Shown here: positions 8,167 to 17,307 of the stretch, piece by piece | Layout: the number at the start of each line of letters is the position of its first letter | How positions within the stretch are numbered: position 1 is the stretch's first letter | From: Colwellia sp. | GTDB taxonomy: Bacteria; Pseudomonadota; Gammaproteobacteria; Enterobacterales; Alteromonadaceae | DNA length: 64,000 nucleotides | Direction: 5' to 3' | Assembly (NCBI GenBank): GCA_022969175.1 | Contig: JALJPB010000008.1 | Span: 1-64,000 of the forward strand | Program-made: the position numbers and the translations under genes | Notes under the pieces: generated by a model | The model's input: only the letters and a program-made list of their open reading frames with translations | Database searches by the model: none | Told to the model about the DNA's origin: nothing

Positions 8167-9177
8167 ATGCTAAAGATAGATATTCATACTCATATTCTTC
8201 CTAAAACTTGGCCCAACTTACGTGATAAATATGGTTATGGCGGTTTTGTTAGTTTAGATCACCACAAGTGTGGTTGTGCACGAATGATGGTTGATGATAA
8301 GTTTTTTCGAGAAATAGAACATAACTGCTGGGATGCTAAAGTTCGTTTAAATGACTGTGCTAAACATAATATTGATGTTCAAGTTCTATCAACCGTACCT
8401 GTAATGTTCAATTACTGGGCAAAACCCAAAGATACCTTAGATTTATCTAAATACTTAAATGATCATATAGCCGGTATTGTTAATGATCACCCTAAACGTT
8501 TTGTCGGTTTGGGCACTGTGCCAATGCAATCACCTGATTTGGCAATTAAAGAGCTAGAGCGCTGTGTTAAAGATATAGGTCTTGCAGGCATTCAAATCGG
8601 CTCACATATCAATGAATGGAATTTAGATCACGAGCAATTATTTCCTATCTTTGAAGCGGCGCAAGATCTTGGTGCTGCAGTATTTGTTCACCCATGGGAT
8701 ATGATGGCAAAAGAAAAAATGCCCAAATACTGGTTACCCTGGCTAGTAGGCATGCCCGCTGAGTCAAGTCTTGCTATTTGTTCAATGATCTTTGGTGGCG
8801 TTTTAAAACGCCTGCCTCATCTTAAAATTGCTTTTGCTCATGGTGGCGGCTCATTTCCATCAACCATAGGTAGGATTGAACATGGTTTTAATGTTCGCCC
8901 TGACTTGTGTGCTATTGACTGTGATATTAATCCAAGAGATTTTTTGAAACAGATAACTCTTGACTCTTTAGTGCACGACGAGCTCACCTTAAAGTTTTTA
9001 GTTGATTTAATGGGTGCAGATAATATTGCTTTAGGCTCTGATTATCCTTTCCCATTAGGCGAGCTCTCGCCTGGGAAATTAATTGTTAATAGCAACTTTA
9101 ACGATGACATCAAATCGAAATTGCTACATGGCAGTGCACTAAATTGGTTAGGTTTGTCGAAGGAGCAATTTTTATGA
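8167..9177 (+). CDS. nbaD: 2-amino-3-carboxymuconate semialdehyde decarboxylase (ACMSD)
   Basis: Metal-dependent amidohydrolase-fold decarboxylase of 336 residues. It removes CO2 from 2-amino-3-carboxymuconate semialdehyde, steering it away from spontaneous quinolinate formation. The zinc-site motif IDIHTHILPKTWP is at the N-terminus, with FVHPWDMM, FAHGGGSFP and ALGSDYPFPLGE further on, all family signatures. Its stop overlaps the next start (ATGA), so the two are translationally coupled. With the upstream dioxygenase and deaminase it forms the ACMS branch of tryptophan breakdown. Confidence 0.95.
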   Translation: MLKIDIHTHILPKTWPNLRDKYGYGGFVSLDHHKCGCARMMVDDKFFREIEHNCWDAKVRLNDCAKHNIDVQVLSTVPVMFNYWAKPKDTLDLSKYLNDHIAGIVNDHPKRFVGLGTVPMQSPDLAIKELERCVKDIGLAGIQIGSHINEWNLDHEQLFPIFEAAQDLGAAVFVHPWDMMAKEKMPKYWLPWLVGMPAESSLAICSMIFGGVLKRLPHLKIAFAHGGGSFPSTIGRIEHGFNVRPDLCAIDCDINPRDFLKQITLDSLVHDELTLKFLVDLMGADNIALGSDYPFPLGELSPGKLIVNSNFNDDIKSKLLHGSALNWLGLSKEQFL

Positions 9178-10061
9178 TTTCAGCAACAAAAATAACCATT
9201 CAAATACTTGAACAATGTTATCAATTAAATACTGACTTCTCATTTTCTCTTGCTATCCCAGTTGAGTTCACTAAAAGCACAGAATCATCCGATACAGTCG
9301 TGCAACCTAATCATTTTGATGCAAAGCTGGCAACGAGTAAACCAATGCAAGGTGGCAGTTTCATTGGTGATACACAACAAGGAGGAAGTTGTAACGTCAA
9401 TGAGTTATTTATTAACCCACATTGTAATGGTACTCATACTGAAACCATTGCCCATATTTGTGATACCGACAATGCATTATCATTAAAAATCAGTGATATT
9501 TTAATCTCACCTCTAATGCCATGTGTGGTGATTTCTGTTGAGCCAACTATAGTTGACGACTCTTCAATGAATGCTACAGACAGCTACACCCCTAAACTAA
9601 ATCATGGCGATAAAATAATTCAAAGAGCTGACTTAGAAAAAGCACTCAACAATTACCCTCAAGCTCAACTGCAATGTTTAGTGGTTAGAACATTACCTAA
9701 TGATGAAAGTAAATGCACTCAAGTATATAACCAAAATTCTCAGCCAGCATTTTTTACTCGCCAGGCTATTTTATATTTAAATGAACGAGGAATTGAGCAT
9801 CTCGTTGTTGATATTCCCTCTTTAGATAGGCTTCACGATGATGGTCTATTAACCTGCCATCACCTTTTTTGGCAAGTCAATGAGGGAAGCCATCAAGCAA
9901 GCCCGAGCAGTTTAATTAATAAAACCATCACAGAAATGGCTTTTATTGATAATCAAATAAGCGATGACTTTTATTTTATTAACTTGCAAACGCCGGCTTT
10001 TAACAATGATGCCGCACCTAGTCGTCCAGTTTTATTTAACTGCCAATTAGTTAATCACTAA
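9174..10061 (+). CDS. Cyclase-family hydrolase, probable kynurenine formamidase
   Basis: Member of the metal-dependent cyclase/arylformamidase family that includes KynB, with the signature NGTHTETIAHI in place of the common H-x-G-T-H-x-D-x-P-x-H. It is probably the step from N-formylkynurenine to kynurenine, because the cluster has the dioxygenase before and the kynurenine-using enzymes after it but no other formamidase. At 295 residues it is much longer than KynB (about 210), with extra sequence in the middle and at the C-terminus. The ATG at 9174 follows AAGGAG and overlaps the ACMSD stop. Substrate is inferred from context. Confidence 0.78.
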   Translation: MISATKITIQILEQCYQLNTDFSFSLAIPVEFTKSTESSDTVVQPNHFDAKLATSKPMQGGSFIGDTQQGGSCNVNELFINPHCNGTHTETIAHICDTDNALSLKISDILISPLMPCVVISVEPTIVDDSSMNATDSYTPKLNHGDKIIQRADLEKALNNYPQAQLQCLVVRTLPNDESKCTQVYNQNSQPAFFTRQAILYLNERGIEHLVVDIPSLDRLHDDGLLTCHHLFWQVNEGSHQASPSSLINKTITEMAFIDNQISDDFYFINLQTPAFNNDAAPSRPVLFNCQLVNH

Positions 10062-10126
10062 TTAAAGGTTAACCAATATTACTTGGTCAACAAAAAATAG
10101 CAGCAACGAAATATCAGAGAATATAA

Positions 10127-11404
10127 ATGACAATCGATTACAGTTTAGATTACGCACAAAAACTTGATAACCAAGATCCATTAGCGCCGATGCGTGCTCA
10201 TTTTGGTATCCCTAAACAAATAAATGGCGAAGACGAATATTATTTCACCGGCAACTCTCTTGGATTGCAACCAAAGCTTGCCAGAGAGTATGTCATTGAA
10301 ATGCTAGATGCTTGGCAACAACGTGGGGTAAAAGGCCACTTTGAAGGCGATTATCCTTGGCTGCCCTATCATGAGTTTTTAACTGAGCAATCAGCTGAAC
10401 TCGTTGGTGCTTTACCAGAAGAAGTTGTAATGATGAACTCTTTAACGGCCAATTTACACCTAATGATGGTCAGTTTTTATCAACCTAAAGGGATTAGAAC
10501 AAAAATATTAATTGAAGAGCATGCTTTTCCTTCTGATCACTATGCTGTCGAATCCCAATTAAAACATCATCAACAAGATGCAGAAAGTAACATGTTGCTC
10601 TGGCAGCCTAGAGCTGATGAAGAATTACTTAACCATGCTGATTTATATCAAATACTTGAGAATCATGGTGATGAAATTGCCATGATATTATTACCTGGGG
10701 TTCAGTACTACACAGGCCAAGTACTTGACATTAAAACCATCACTGAAAAAGCTCAAGCAAAGGGCATCATCGTTGGTTTTGATCTAGCTCATGCCGCAGG
10801 AAACTTAGTAATGGAGTTACACAATTGGCAAGTCGATTTCGCCTGTTGGTGCAGCTATAAGTACTTAAACAGCGGTGCGGGTTCTGTTGCTGGCTGTTTT
10901 GTTCATCAAAAACATGTCACTGATACTAGCCTTAATCGATTCGCCGGTTGGTGGGGCCATGATAAAAGTTCTCGATTTAAAATGCAGAACAACTTTAAAG
11001 CAATCCCTACCGCTGAAGGCTGGCAGTTATCAAACCCTCCGGTCTTATCACTAGCGGCTATAAGAGGCTCTTTAGATACGATAAAAATAGCTGGCGGCAT
11101 TAAGGAACTCAGGAAAAAATCGCTTAAATTAAGCCAATACATGATAGATCTAATTAACCAAGAACTTGGTAATAGCATACGTATTATTACGCCGCAGCCA
11201 GATAACGAAAGAGGCTGCCAGTTATCACTGATGGTTAGTGTTAACGGATTAGATGGTAAAACAATGTTTAATAACCTAGAAAAAAACGGTGTTACCACTG
11301 ACTGGCGAGAACCAAACGTAATTCGAGTAGCTCCAGTACCTTTATACAATAGCTATGTTGATGTTTATCACTTTGTTCGTATTTTAAAGGAGTGTTTGTC
11401 ATGA
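10127..11404 (+). CDS. kynU: Kynureninase
   Basis: PLP enzyme splitting kynurenine or 3-hydroxykynurenine into (3-hydroxy)anthranilate and alanine. Family motifs: YYFTGNSLGLQPK near the N-terminus, VKGHFEGDYPW, GFDLAHAAGN with the aspartate that contacts the pyridine nitrogen, and the Schiff-base lysine in CSYKYLNSGAGS (about residue 245). Length is 425, normal. Its TGA stop overlaps the monooxygenase ATG. The presence of both this enzyme and a 3-monooxygenase indicates the 3-hydroxyanthranilate route rather than anthranilate excretion. Confidence 0.96.
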   Translation: MTIDYSLDYAQKLDNQDPLAPMRAHFGIPKQINGEDEYYFTGNSLGLQPKLAREYVIEMLDAWQQRGVKGHFEGDYPWLPYHEFLTEQSAELVGALPEEVVMMNSLTANLHLMMVSFYQPKGIRTKILIEEHAFPSDHYAVESQLKHHQQDAESNMLLWQPRADEELLNHADLYQILENHGDEIAMILLPGVQYYTGQVLDIKTITEKAQAKGIIVGFDLAHAAGNLVMELHNWQVDFACWCSYKYLNSGAGSVAGCFVHQKHVTDTSLNRFAGWWGHDKSSRFKMQNNFKAIPTAEGWQLSNPPVLSLAAIRGSLDTIKIAGGIKELRKKSLKLSQYMIDLINQELGNSIRIITPQPDNERGCQLSLMVSVNGLDGKTMFNNLEKNGVTTDWREPNVIRVAPVPLYNSYVDVYHFVRILKECLS

Positions 11405-12837
11405 ATACCCCCGTTGATGGCATAAATGACAAAGACAAGGTCAAAGCAAACATAACAATAGCGGGAGCTGGGCCGGTAGGAGCTTTATTGGCTGTTATGT
11501 TAGGCAAGTCGGGTTATGGCGTTAACTTATATGAGTCAAGAGCAGATTCTCGCCGTCATTCTCTCTATCAAGGTAAGTCTATCAATATTGCTTTATCGGA
11601 CCGAGGTTGGTTAGCATTAGAAACAGTTGGTATTGCCGATAAAATTAAAGCAACAGCTATTGCGATGAAAAAAAGAGTGATGCATGCCGTTGATGGTAGC
11701 TTAACTTGTCAGAGCTATGGCAAAGAAGATCAAGCTATCTGGTCAGTCTCTCGCTCAGGTATTAATGAAGAACTACTTAATTTAGCCGAGAAAGAGCCTA
11801 ATGTAGCCCTGCATTTTGAACAGCGATTAACCGATGTTAACTTTGAAAATGCTTGTGCAACATTTTCTCATAAAAGTATTGGTCAGGATCATATAAACCA
11901 AGAAGTTCATGCAGATTATTTATTTGGTGCTGATGGTGCTTACTCAAAGGTTAGACGTTTAGCGCAAGAAACACCAAGGTTCAGCTATAGCCAAGCTTAT
12001 ATGCCACAGTGTTATATTGAATTAACGATTCCTGCCAATGAAAATACAACAGCAGATGCTCGTTATCAAATGGAAAAAGAAGCTCTGCATATATGGCCAA
12101 GAAAAGACTTTATGTTAATTGCTCTACCAAATCCTGATGGCACATTCACCTGCACATTATTTCTAAATTATGAGAGCGATAACAAAAACAGTGCCTCTTT
12201 TTCATCACTGAAAACCAAAGCGCAGATCACTGAATTTTTTAATTCAAATTTCAGTGATGCGATGAACTTGTTAACAAATCCAGTTGATGAATTTATTGAA
12301 AAATCAGCAAACCCACTGTTTCTAGTTAATGTAGACCCTTGGGTAATTAATAGCAAAGTTGCATTAATTGGCGATGCTGCTCATGCCATGGTGCCATTTT
12401 ATGGCCAAGGGATGAATTGTGGCTTTGAAGACTGTCGAATATTAGCTGAATTAATCAATTACCATCAAGATGACTGGTCAAAAATTTTTACTGACTATCA
12501 AAGTAATCGAAAAGTGAATGCCGATGCGATTACTGAACTCGCCAAACGAAATTTTATAGAAATGAGCGAACTTTCAGGTAATACTACATTTTTACTGCAA
12601 AAAAAAATAGAAGCAAAATTTCACGATATGCATCCCAGTTTATGGATACCACTGTATTCAATGGTGACCTTCTCACCACACCTGCCCTATGCCGAAGCAT
12701 TAGCAATGGGTGATAAACAGCAAAAAATAATGCAGAAAATCATGCAAATACCCGATATAGACAACTGCTGGCAAGATAATTTTGTTTATCAAAAACTTTA
12801 TCAACTTACTCAAAATCACTTAACCAAACTAAGCTAA
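11401..12837 (+). CDS. kmo: Kynurenine 3-monooxygenase
   Basis: FAD and NADPH-dependent aromatic hydroxylase converting kynurenine to 3-hydroxykynurenine. The N-terminal dinucleotide fold is ITIAGAGPVGALLAVMLGK, followed by KSINIALSDRG, and the second FAD motif is VALIGDAAHAMVPFYGQGMN; all are diagnostic of KMO. The ATG at 11401 overlaps the kynureninase stop and has AAGGAG seven bases upstream, giving 478 residues; an ATG nine bases earlier lacks that spacing. The last codons fall in a 15-bp tandem duplication that continues past the stop. Confidence 0.95.
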   Translation: MNTPVDGINDKDKVKANITIAGAGPVGALLAVMLGKSGYGVNLYESRADSRRHSLYQGKSINIALSDRGWLALETVGIADKIKATAIAMKKRVMHAVDGSLTCQSYGKEDQAIWSVSRSGINEELLNLAEKEPNVALHFEQRLTDVNFENACATFSHKSIGQDHINQEVHADYLFGADGAYSKVRRLAQETPRFSYSQAYMPQCYIELTIPANENTTADARYQMEKEALHIWPRKDFMLIALPNPDGTFTCTLFLNYESDNKNSASFSSLKTKAQITEFFNSNFSDAMNLLTNPVDEFIEKSANPLFLVNVDPWVINSKVALIGDAAHAMVPFYGQGMNCGFEDCRILAELINYHQDDWSKIFTDYQSNRKVNADAITELAKRNFIEMSELSGNTTFLLQKKIEAKFHDMHPSLWIPLYSMVTFSPHLPYAEALAMGDKQQKIMQKIMQIPDIDNCWQDNFVYQKLYQLTQNHLTKLS

Positions 12838-12852
12838 ACCAAACTAAGCTAA
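12823..12852. repeat. 15-bp tandem duplication across the kmo stop codon
   Basis: ACCAAACTAAGCTAA occurs twice in direct succession. The first copy encodes the last residues and the TAA stop of kynurenine monooxygenase; the second is untranslated. A CTAAG/CTTAG mini-hairpin follows. It looks like a recent slippage duplication. Confidence 0.9.
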
Positions 12853-12913
12853 ACTTAGTCTAGCCTAACTTGGTTAAACTTAATTTGAAAATCAAAGAAT
12901 TAAAGGTTAAAAA

Positions 12914-13762
12914 ATGACGGATTGTAAATATAATAATAGTCGCGCAATTGAAGATTCTATTCACACCGATTTTAATGATGAAATGTCTTACGGCGACTAT
13001 TTAAAATTAGACCAAATACTTTCTGCACAGCAACCCTTATCTAATCAACATGATGAAATGCTCTTTATTATAATTCATCAAAGTAGCGAGTTATGGCTCA
13101 AGCTTGCCAACCATGAGCTGTCCTGTGCCATTGGATATATTCAAAAAAACAATTTAGGCCCAGCATTTAAAGTAATCGCGAGAGTAAAACAAATATTTAT
13201 TCAATTAACACAATCATGGAATATTCTTTCAACCTTAACACCCAGCGACTACTTGAAATTTAGGGATGACTTAGGGAAATCTTCAGGCTTTCAATCTTAT
13301 GGCTATCGTAAATTAGAATTTTTATTAGGCAACAAAAACAAGGACATGCTTAAAGTTCACCAAAGCAAACCTGCTATCTACCAAGAGCTTGAACAATTAC
13401 TGAATCAACCAAGCCTTTATGATGAAGTTATTAAAGCACTTATTAACAGTGGCTTTAATATTGATAAATCCGTTAGTAATAGAGACTATACTCTACCCTA
13501 TCAAAGCAATCAGTCCGTATTAACGGCATGGCTCACAGTTTATCAGCAACCTGAAAAGTACTTTGAGCTTTATGAGCTTGCCGAAAAACTGGTCGATATT
13601 GAAGATTCTTTTCAGCAATGGCGGTTCAAACACATGTATACCGTACAGCGTATTATTGGTCATAAAAAAGGTACTGGCGGCTCATCAGGTGTAAGCTTTT
13701 TGAAAAAGGCACTCGATGTCAGCCTTTTCCCTGAGCTATTTGAGGTGAGAACTCACTTATAA
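12914..13762 (+). CDS. kynA: Tryptophan 2,3-dioxygenase
   Basis: Heme enzyme that opens the indole ring of tryptophan to give N-formylkynurenine, the entry step of the cluster. Motifs: MSYGDYLKLDQIL, DEMLFIIIHQSSELWLKL with a distal-pocket histidine, SYGYRKLEFLLGN, and the C-terminal RFKHMYTVQRIIGHKKGTGG with the proximal heme histidine. Length is 282, normal for bacterial enzymes. It is the last gene of the cluster, so gene order roughly runs opposite to pathway order. An AAGG site precedes the ATG; the 76-base gap to kmo contains the tandem duplication. Confidence 0.96.
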   Translation: MTDCKYNNSRAIEDSIHTDFNDEMSYGDYLKLDQILSAQQPLSNQHDEMLFIIIHQSSELWLKLANHELSCAIGYIQKNNLGPAFKVIARVKQIFIQLTQSWNILSTLTPSDYLKFRDDLGKSSGFQSYGYRKLEFLLGNKNKDMLKVHQSKPAIYQELEQLLNQPSLYDEVIKALINSGFNIDKSVSNRDYTLPYQSNQSVLTAWLTVYQQPEKYFELYELAEKLVDIEDSFQQWRFKHMYTVQRIIGHKKGTGGSSGVSFLKKALDVSLFPELFEVRTHL

Positions 13763-13830
13763 AAGGTGAACTGATTAATTTAATGAAGCAAGTGTAATAA
13801 TGATAAGCCACTTATTTTATCAACGATAAA

Positions 13831-16002
13831 ATGATAAAACAAAGTATTAAGTCTTATCTCAAACCAACTAAAATAGTCTTTAGGGTGTTAAACGTGTTGA
13901 AACTTTCCTTAACTACACTTTTTTCCATTTGTTATCTATTAACATCTCACTTGAGTTTTGCCTATGAACAAGATGACAGCATTGATGAACAACTCATTGT
14001 CTTAGCACAACTGACAGATAAGCACTTGGTCATTGAAAAATTGAATCAATTACTTAGCTCAACAGAAATAACACCTAAACAATATGTAGCAACATTAAAC
14101 TTACAAGGCAGAAGCTATTTAGCTGTAGATAATTTTGATGAAGCAATCAATGTACTTCAACAAGCACAAGTTATAGCCCAAAGTCAGCAGTTACCTCAGT
14201 TAGAGGCAAATGCTTATAAGTTGCTTGGTATTAGCTATTATTATCAAGGGAAATTATCAGACGCGATATTGGTTTACCAAGCCTCATTATCTTTTTACCG
14301 AGAAATTGATGCTCCGATTAAACAGGCTAACTTATTAAATAACTTAGCATTAGTATACTCTTCAATGGGGGACTATTCATTAGCACTTAAAAATTATCAA
14401 TTAGCAAAATCCCTTTACCAAAGTTATGGCAGTGATGAAGATCAGCTGGATGTCCGTTATAACATTGCTTTAATACATGTGAACATGAGGCGATACGGCA
14501 TTGCGATAAAAATGTTACTTGAAGTGATGTCAAAAAGAGAAACCATGAATGATGAATATAGCCTAGCTTTGGTTTGGGCTGATTTAGGAAATGCATATAA
14601 ACATGCAAAGCAGTACCAACTCGCTAAGAAATATCTTCACGATGCCTTGGACTACTTTCAATTACACAACAACCGTCACCATATAGCATCTCAATTGCAT
14701 AATGTTGCCGAACTATATCATCAGCTAGGTAAACCGGATACTGCACAAATATATGCAGAAAAAAGCATAGAAATCAGTGTCGCTATTGGTCATAAAAAAG
14801 CGTATGCAGGTAGTTTAAACAGTCTCGCTAAATCATTATTTTCTCAAGGTAAAATAGAGCAATCTTTACAAAAAATAATACTAGCCAATCAAGTAGCCAG
14901 ACAATCAGGTTATAAAGCCCTATTAAATAGTAACCAGGCTTTGCTTGCGCTAATTTATGCGACACAAAATAATACATCTGAAGCGCTAACCACCCACTTA
15001 AGTTATATCAATAAACAAAACGAAAGAGAAAATGAACTATTTAATATGCAACTTGCCCGTTTTGAGTCCGAACAATTAAGCCAACAAGTAGAACAATTAA
15101 CCCAAAATGAAAAATTACAACAATTGCAAACCAAACAATCAACTCAGCAGCAATATCTGGTCGTTGTCGCAGTAATATTCATTTTATTTATTATCTTTTT
15201 TATTTTCAGACGCAATATAGAAAAATCATTAAAAAAGGCACTAGAGGTAAAAGTAAAACAAAGAACCCAAGAACTTGAATTTTTAATGCAAGAGTTGCAA
15301 CGTGCTAATAAGGTAAAAAGTCGATTTTTCACCAATATGACTAGTGATATAAAAGCACCGCTAACTTTAGTTATTGAACAATCAGAGCTTATATTAAAAC
15401 AAAACGTTAGCACTAAAAGCATTAATAAAGATGTAGAATTTATCTTAGGCAACGGTCTACATTTATTACAACTAATTAATGATATTCTGGATTTAGGAAA
15501 AATAGAAGCGAATACCTTAGAGTTAGAGCTTAAACAACAAGATCTCAATATAATTCTCAATGAGATTTTTGAGATGTTCAATAAACAGGCCAAAATTAAA
15601 GGTTTGACATTTGAGATAAATAACCCACTCAGCTCTCCATTTATCGTTAACATTGATGCCTTACGATTAAAACAAGTTCTCATTAACTTTTGCACAAACG
15701 CCGTCAAATTCACCGATAAAGGTAAAATAATGCTTAGCGTAACTCAGCTCAATAATGAGTTGAAATTTTCAGTGATGGATACAGGTGTCGGCATGAATAA
15801 AGTACAGCTTAAACAAATATTTGATAGTTTTAACCAAGGAGATAGTAATAGCAACCGTAGGTTAGGAGCCACCGGCTTAGGGCTATTCATTTCAGAACAG
15901 TTAGCTTCAATCATGGGTGGTAACATATCAGCACAAAGCACTTTACATCAAGGCAGCACATTCACTTTCACTCTACCTATCAGTACGACAAAAAATCAGT
16001 AA
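13831..16002 (+). CDS. TPR sensor histidine-kinase-like protein lacking the H-box histidine
   Basis: Membrane sensor of 723 residues: N-terminal signal/anchor segment (about 18-45), periplasmic TPR repeats (about 85-370; for example NLALVYSSMGDYSLALKNYQ), a Q-rich coiled coil, a membrane segment (about 440-460), a second coiled coil, a HisKA-like region and an HATPase domain. The ATPase is intact: N box INFCTNAVKF, G1 DTGVGM, G2 GATGLGLF. In the H box the protein reads NMTSDIKAPLTLV where active kinases read N-x-SHE-x-RTPLT-x-(I/V), so Ser505 (15343-15345) stands at the phospho-acceptor position. It may act as an allosteric ATP-binding sensor or use another residue. The TonB and sigma genes follow; no response regulator is adjacent. 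Confidence 0.88.
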   Translation: MIKQSIKSYLKPTKIVFRVLNVLKLSLTTLFSICYLLTSHLSFAYEQDDSIDEQLIVLAQLTDKHLVIEKLNQLLSSTEITPKQYVATLNLQGRSYLAVDNFDEAINVLQQAQVIAQSQQLPQLEANAYKLLGISYYYQGKLSDAILVYQASLSFYREIDAPIKQANLLNNLALVYSSMGDYSLALKNYQLAKSLYQSYGSDEDQLDVRYNIALIHVNMRRYGIAIKMLLEVMSKRETMNDEYSLALVWADLGNAYKHAKQYQLAKKYLHDALDYFQLHNNRHHIASQLHNVAELYHQLGKPDTAQIYAEKSIEISVAIGHKKAYAGSLNSLAKSLFSQGKIEQSLQKIILANQVARQSGYKALLNSNQALLALIYATQNNTSEALTTHLSYINKQNERENELFNMQLARFESEQLSQQVEQLTQNEKLQQLQTKQSTQQQYLVVVAVIFILFIIFFIFRRNIEKSLKKALEVKVKQRTQELEFLMQELQRANKVKSRFFTNMTSDIKAPLTLVIEQSELILKQNVSTKSINKDVEFILGNGLHLLQLINDILDLGKIEANTLELELKQQDLNIILNEIFEMFNKQAKIKGLTFEINNPLSSPFIVNIDALRLKQVLINFCTNAVKFTDKGKIMLSVTQLNNELKFSVMDTGVGMNKVQLKQIFDSFNQGDSNSNRRLGATGLGLFISEQLASIMGGNISAQSTLHQGSTFTFTLPISTTKNQ

Positions 16003-16115
16003 AAATAAAAACAAATAAATTAACCCCTTTTCGTTTATCCAAACGTTTTAATTAATAACAGCAGCGAAAATCATCGTGTTGTTAATAATTAAACTAAAAT
16101 GAAAAGGAAGTTTTT

Positions 16116-16727
16116 ATGAAAAATATAGTACCTATCTCTTTTGCCGCAGCCACAGTGACATTTTCTTTATTTGCATTCATGGCATTTTTGGTTAACAAAA
16201 ATGAATCGCCAATTATAGTCACAACCACTGGCATACCTGTTAATATTTCTCAAACACCACCTGACTCAAAAGTGCAAAAAATCACAAGGTTTAAGCCTAC
16301 TCCTCCGCCAACACCTAAACAGCCACCAAGAAGTGCTATTGAACCAGAGCAAACTGAAATAAATAATACAATAGCTTATAACCCCACAGCATTAAAAACC
16401 TTGGGTATAAAAGCCTCCCTAAATAGCTCAGGACAGTTATCTGATAATGATGCTAGACCAATTGTCCAAATACCGCCTAAATATCCGATGAAAGCTGCAA
16501 GTAATGGCATTGAAGGCTGGGTGAAACTGGCATTTAGTATCAATAAATTGGGTGAGGTATTTGATGTAAAAGTGTTAGACTCCAAACCCAAAAGAACGTT
16601 TGATAAAGCAGCTAGACAAGCATTGAAAAAATGGAAGTATCGAGCAAAAACACAAAACGGTAAAGCAATTGAACAGTATAATTTAGCGGTTCAGTTAGAT
16701 TTCAAAATGGAAAATAATCAGGGTTAA
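16116..16727 (+). CDS. TonB-like energy-transducer protein
   Basis: Inner-membrane protein of 203 residues with TonB architecture: one N-terminal membrane segment (about 7-27), a proline-rich periplasmic stretch (TPPPTPKQPP, about 60-72) and a C-terminal TonB domain (about 115-200, with PPKYPMKAASNGIEGWVKLA and RQALKKWKYRA). True TonB couples ExbB/ExbD proton motive force to outer-membrane receptors, but no exbB, exbD or TonB-dependent receptor is present here. It begins 13 bases before the sigma-factor start, so it may instead serve this signalling cluster. An AAGGAAG site precedes the ATG. Confidence 0.85.
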   Translation: MKNIVPISFAAATVTFSLFAFMAFLVNKNESPIIVTTTGIPVNISQTPPDSKVQKITRFKPTPPPTPKQPPRSAIEPEQTEINNTIAYNPTALKTLGIKASLNSSGQLSDNDARPIVQIPPKYPMKAASNGIEGWVKLAFSINKLGEVFDVKVLDSKPKRTFDKAARQALKKWKYRAKTQNGKAIEQYNLAVQLDFKMENNQG

Positions 16728-16740
16728 TTAGGACTTAAAT

Positions 16741-17307
16741 TTGAAGTTACCGTCAACCATTAAAGGGTGGTTCAATCCCAAAAACCACCCTGATAAATTA
16801 TTGCAACAATTTGCAGCAACCAATAACCGAAAGTACCTTTCGGCCTTGGTTGATGAGTATAATCAAACTTTGTTTCATTATTTATTGAGCCAATCGGATA
16901 AAGCTACAGCAGAAGATATTTTACAAAGTACGTGGCTGAAAGTTATCAATAAAAAGCATTTATACAAAACAAACAATTCTGCTAAATACTGGTTATTTGC
17001 TATTGCTAGAAATACCCTTATTGATGAGTTACGTAAGCAACAGAAATGGTGTTTCAAAATACTTGAAGAATCACACCTTCAATCTTTAGATTTAACCTTA
17101 CAATTGAGTTCAGAGCAGCAAATCAATCAATTTAACGCTATTATCGACAACCTACCTTTTCATCAAAGAGAAGTTTTTCTTTTCCAACAAGAAGGATTTT
17201 CGTTAAAAGAAATCGCAGAGTTAACCGATGAAAACCAAGAGACAGTGAAAAGCAGACTACGCTATGCACGACAACACTTAAGAACACATTTGGAGAACAG
17301 AAAATGA
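16741..17307 (+). CDS. ECF-type RNA polymerase sigma factor
   Basis: Sigma-70 family protein of 188 residues with region 2 (LLSQSDKATAEDILQSTWLKV, then the -10 reading segment KYWLFAIARNTLIDELRK) and region 4 (LPFHQREVFLFQQEGFSLKEIAELT, EETVKSRLRYAR-like helix-turn-helix reading QETVKSRLRYAR). Start is TTG at 16741 with AGGA about nine bases upstream. Its stop overlaps the ATG of the next gene, the arrangement usual for an ECF sigma and its anti-sigma. The target promoters are unknown. Confidence 0.92.
   Translation: MKLPSTIKGWFNPKNHPDKLLQQFAATNNRKYLSALVDEYNQTLFHYLLSQSDKATAEDILQSTWLKVINKKHLYKTNNSAKYWLFAIARNTLIDELRKQQKWCFKILEESHLQSLDLTLQLSSEQQINQFNAIIDNLPFHQREVFLFQQEGFSLKEIAELTDENQETVKSRLRYARQHLRTHLENRK

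Noticed and set aside
10906..11349. 147-codon minus-strand frame inside kynureninase
   Set aside because: Antisense shadow of a gene with clear family motifs; no ribosome site or family text.
15144..15713. 189-codon minus-strand frame inside the TPR kinase gene
   Set aside because: Antisense shadow; the + strand protein carries intact ATPase motifs across the same bases.
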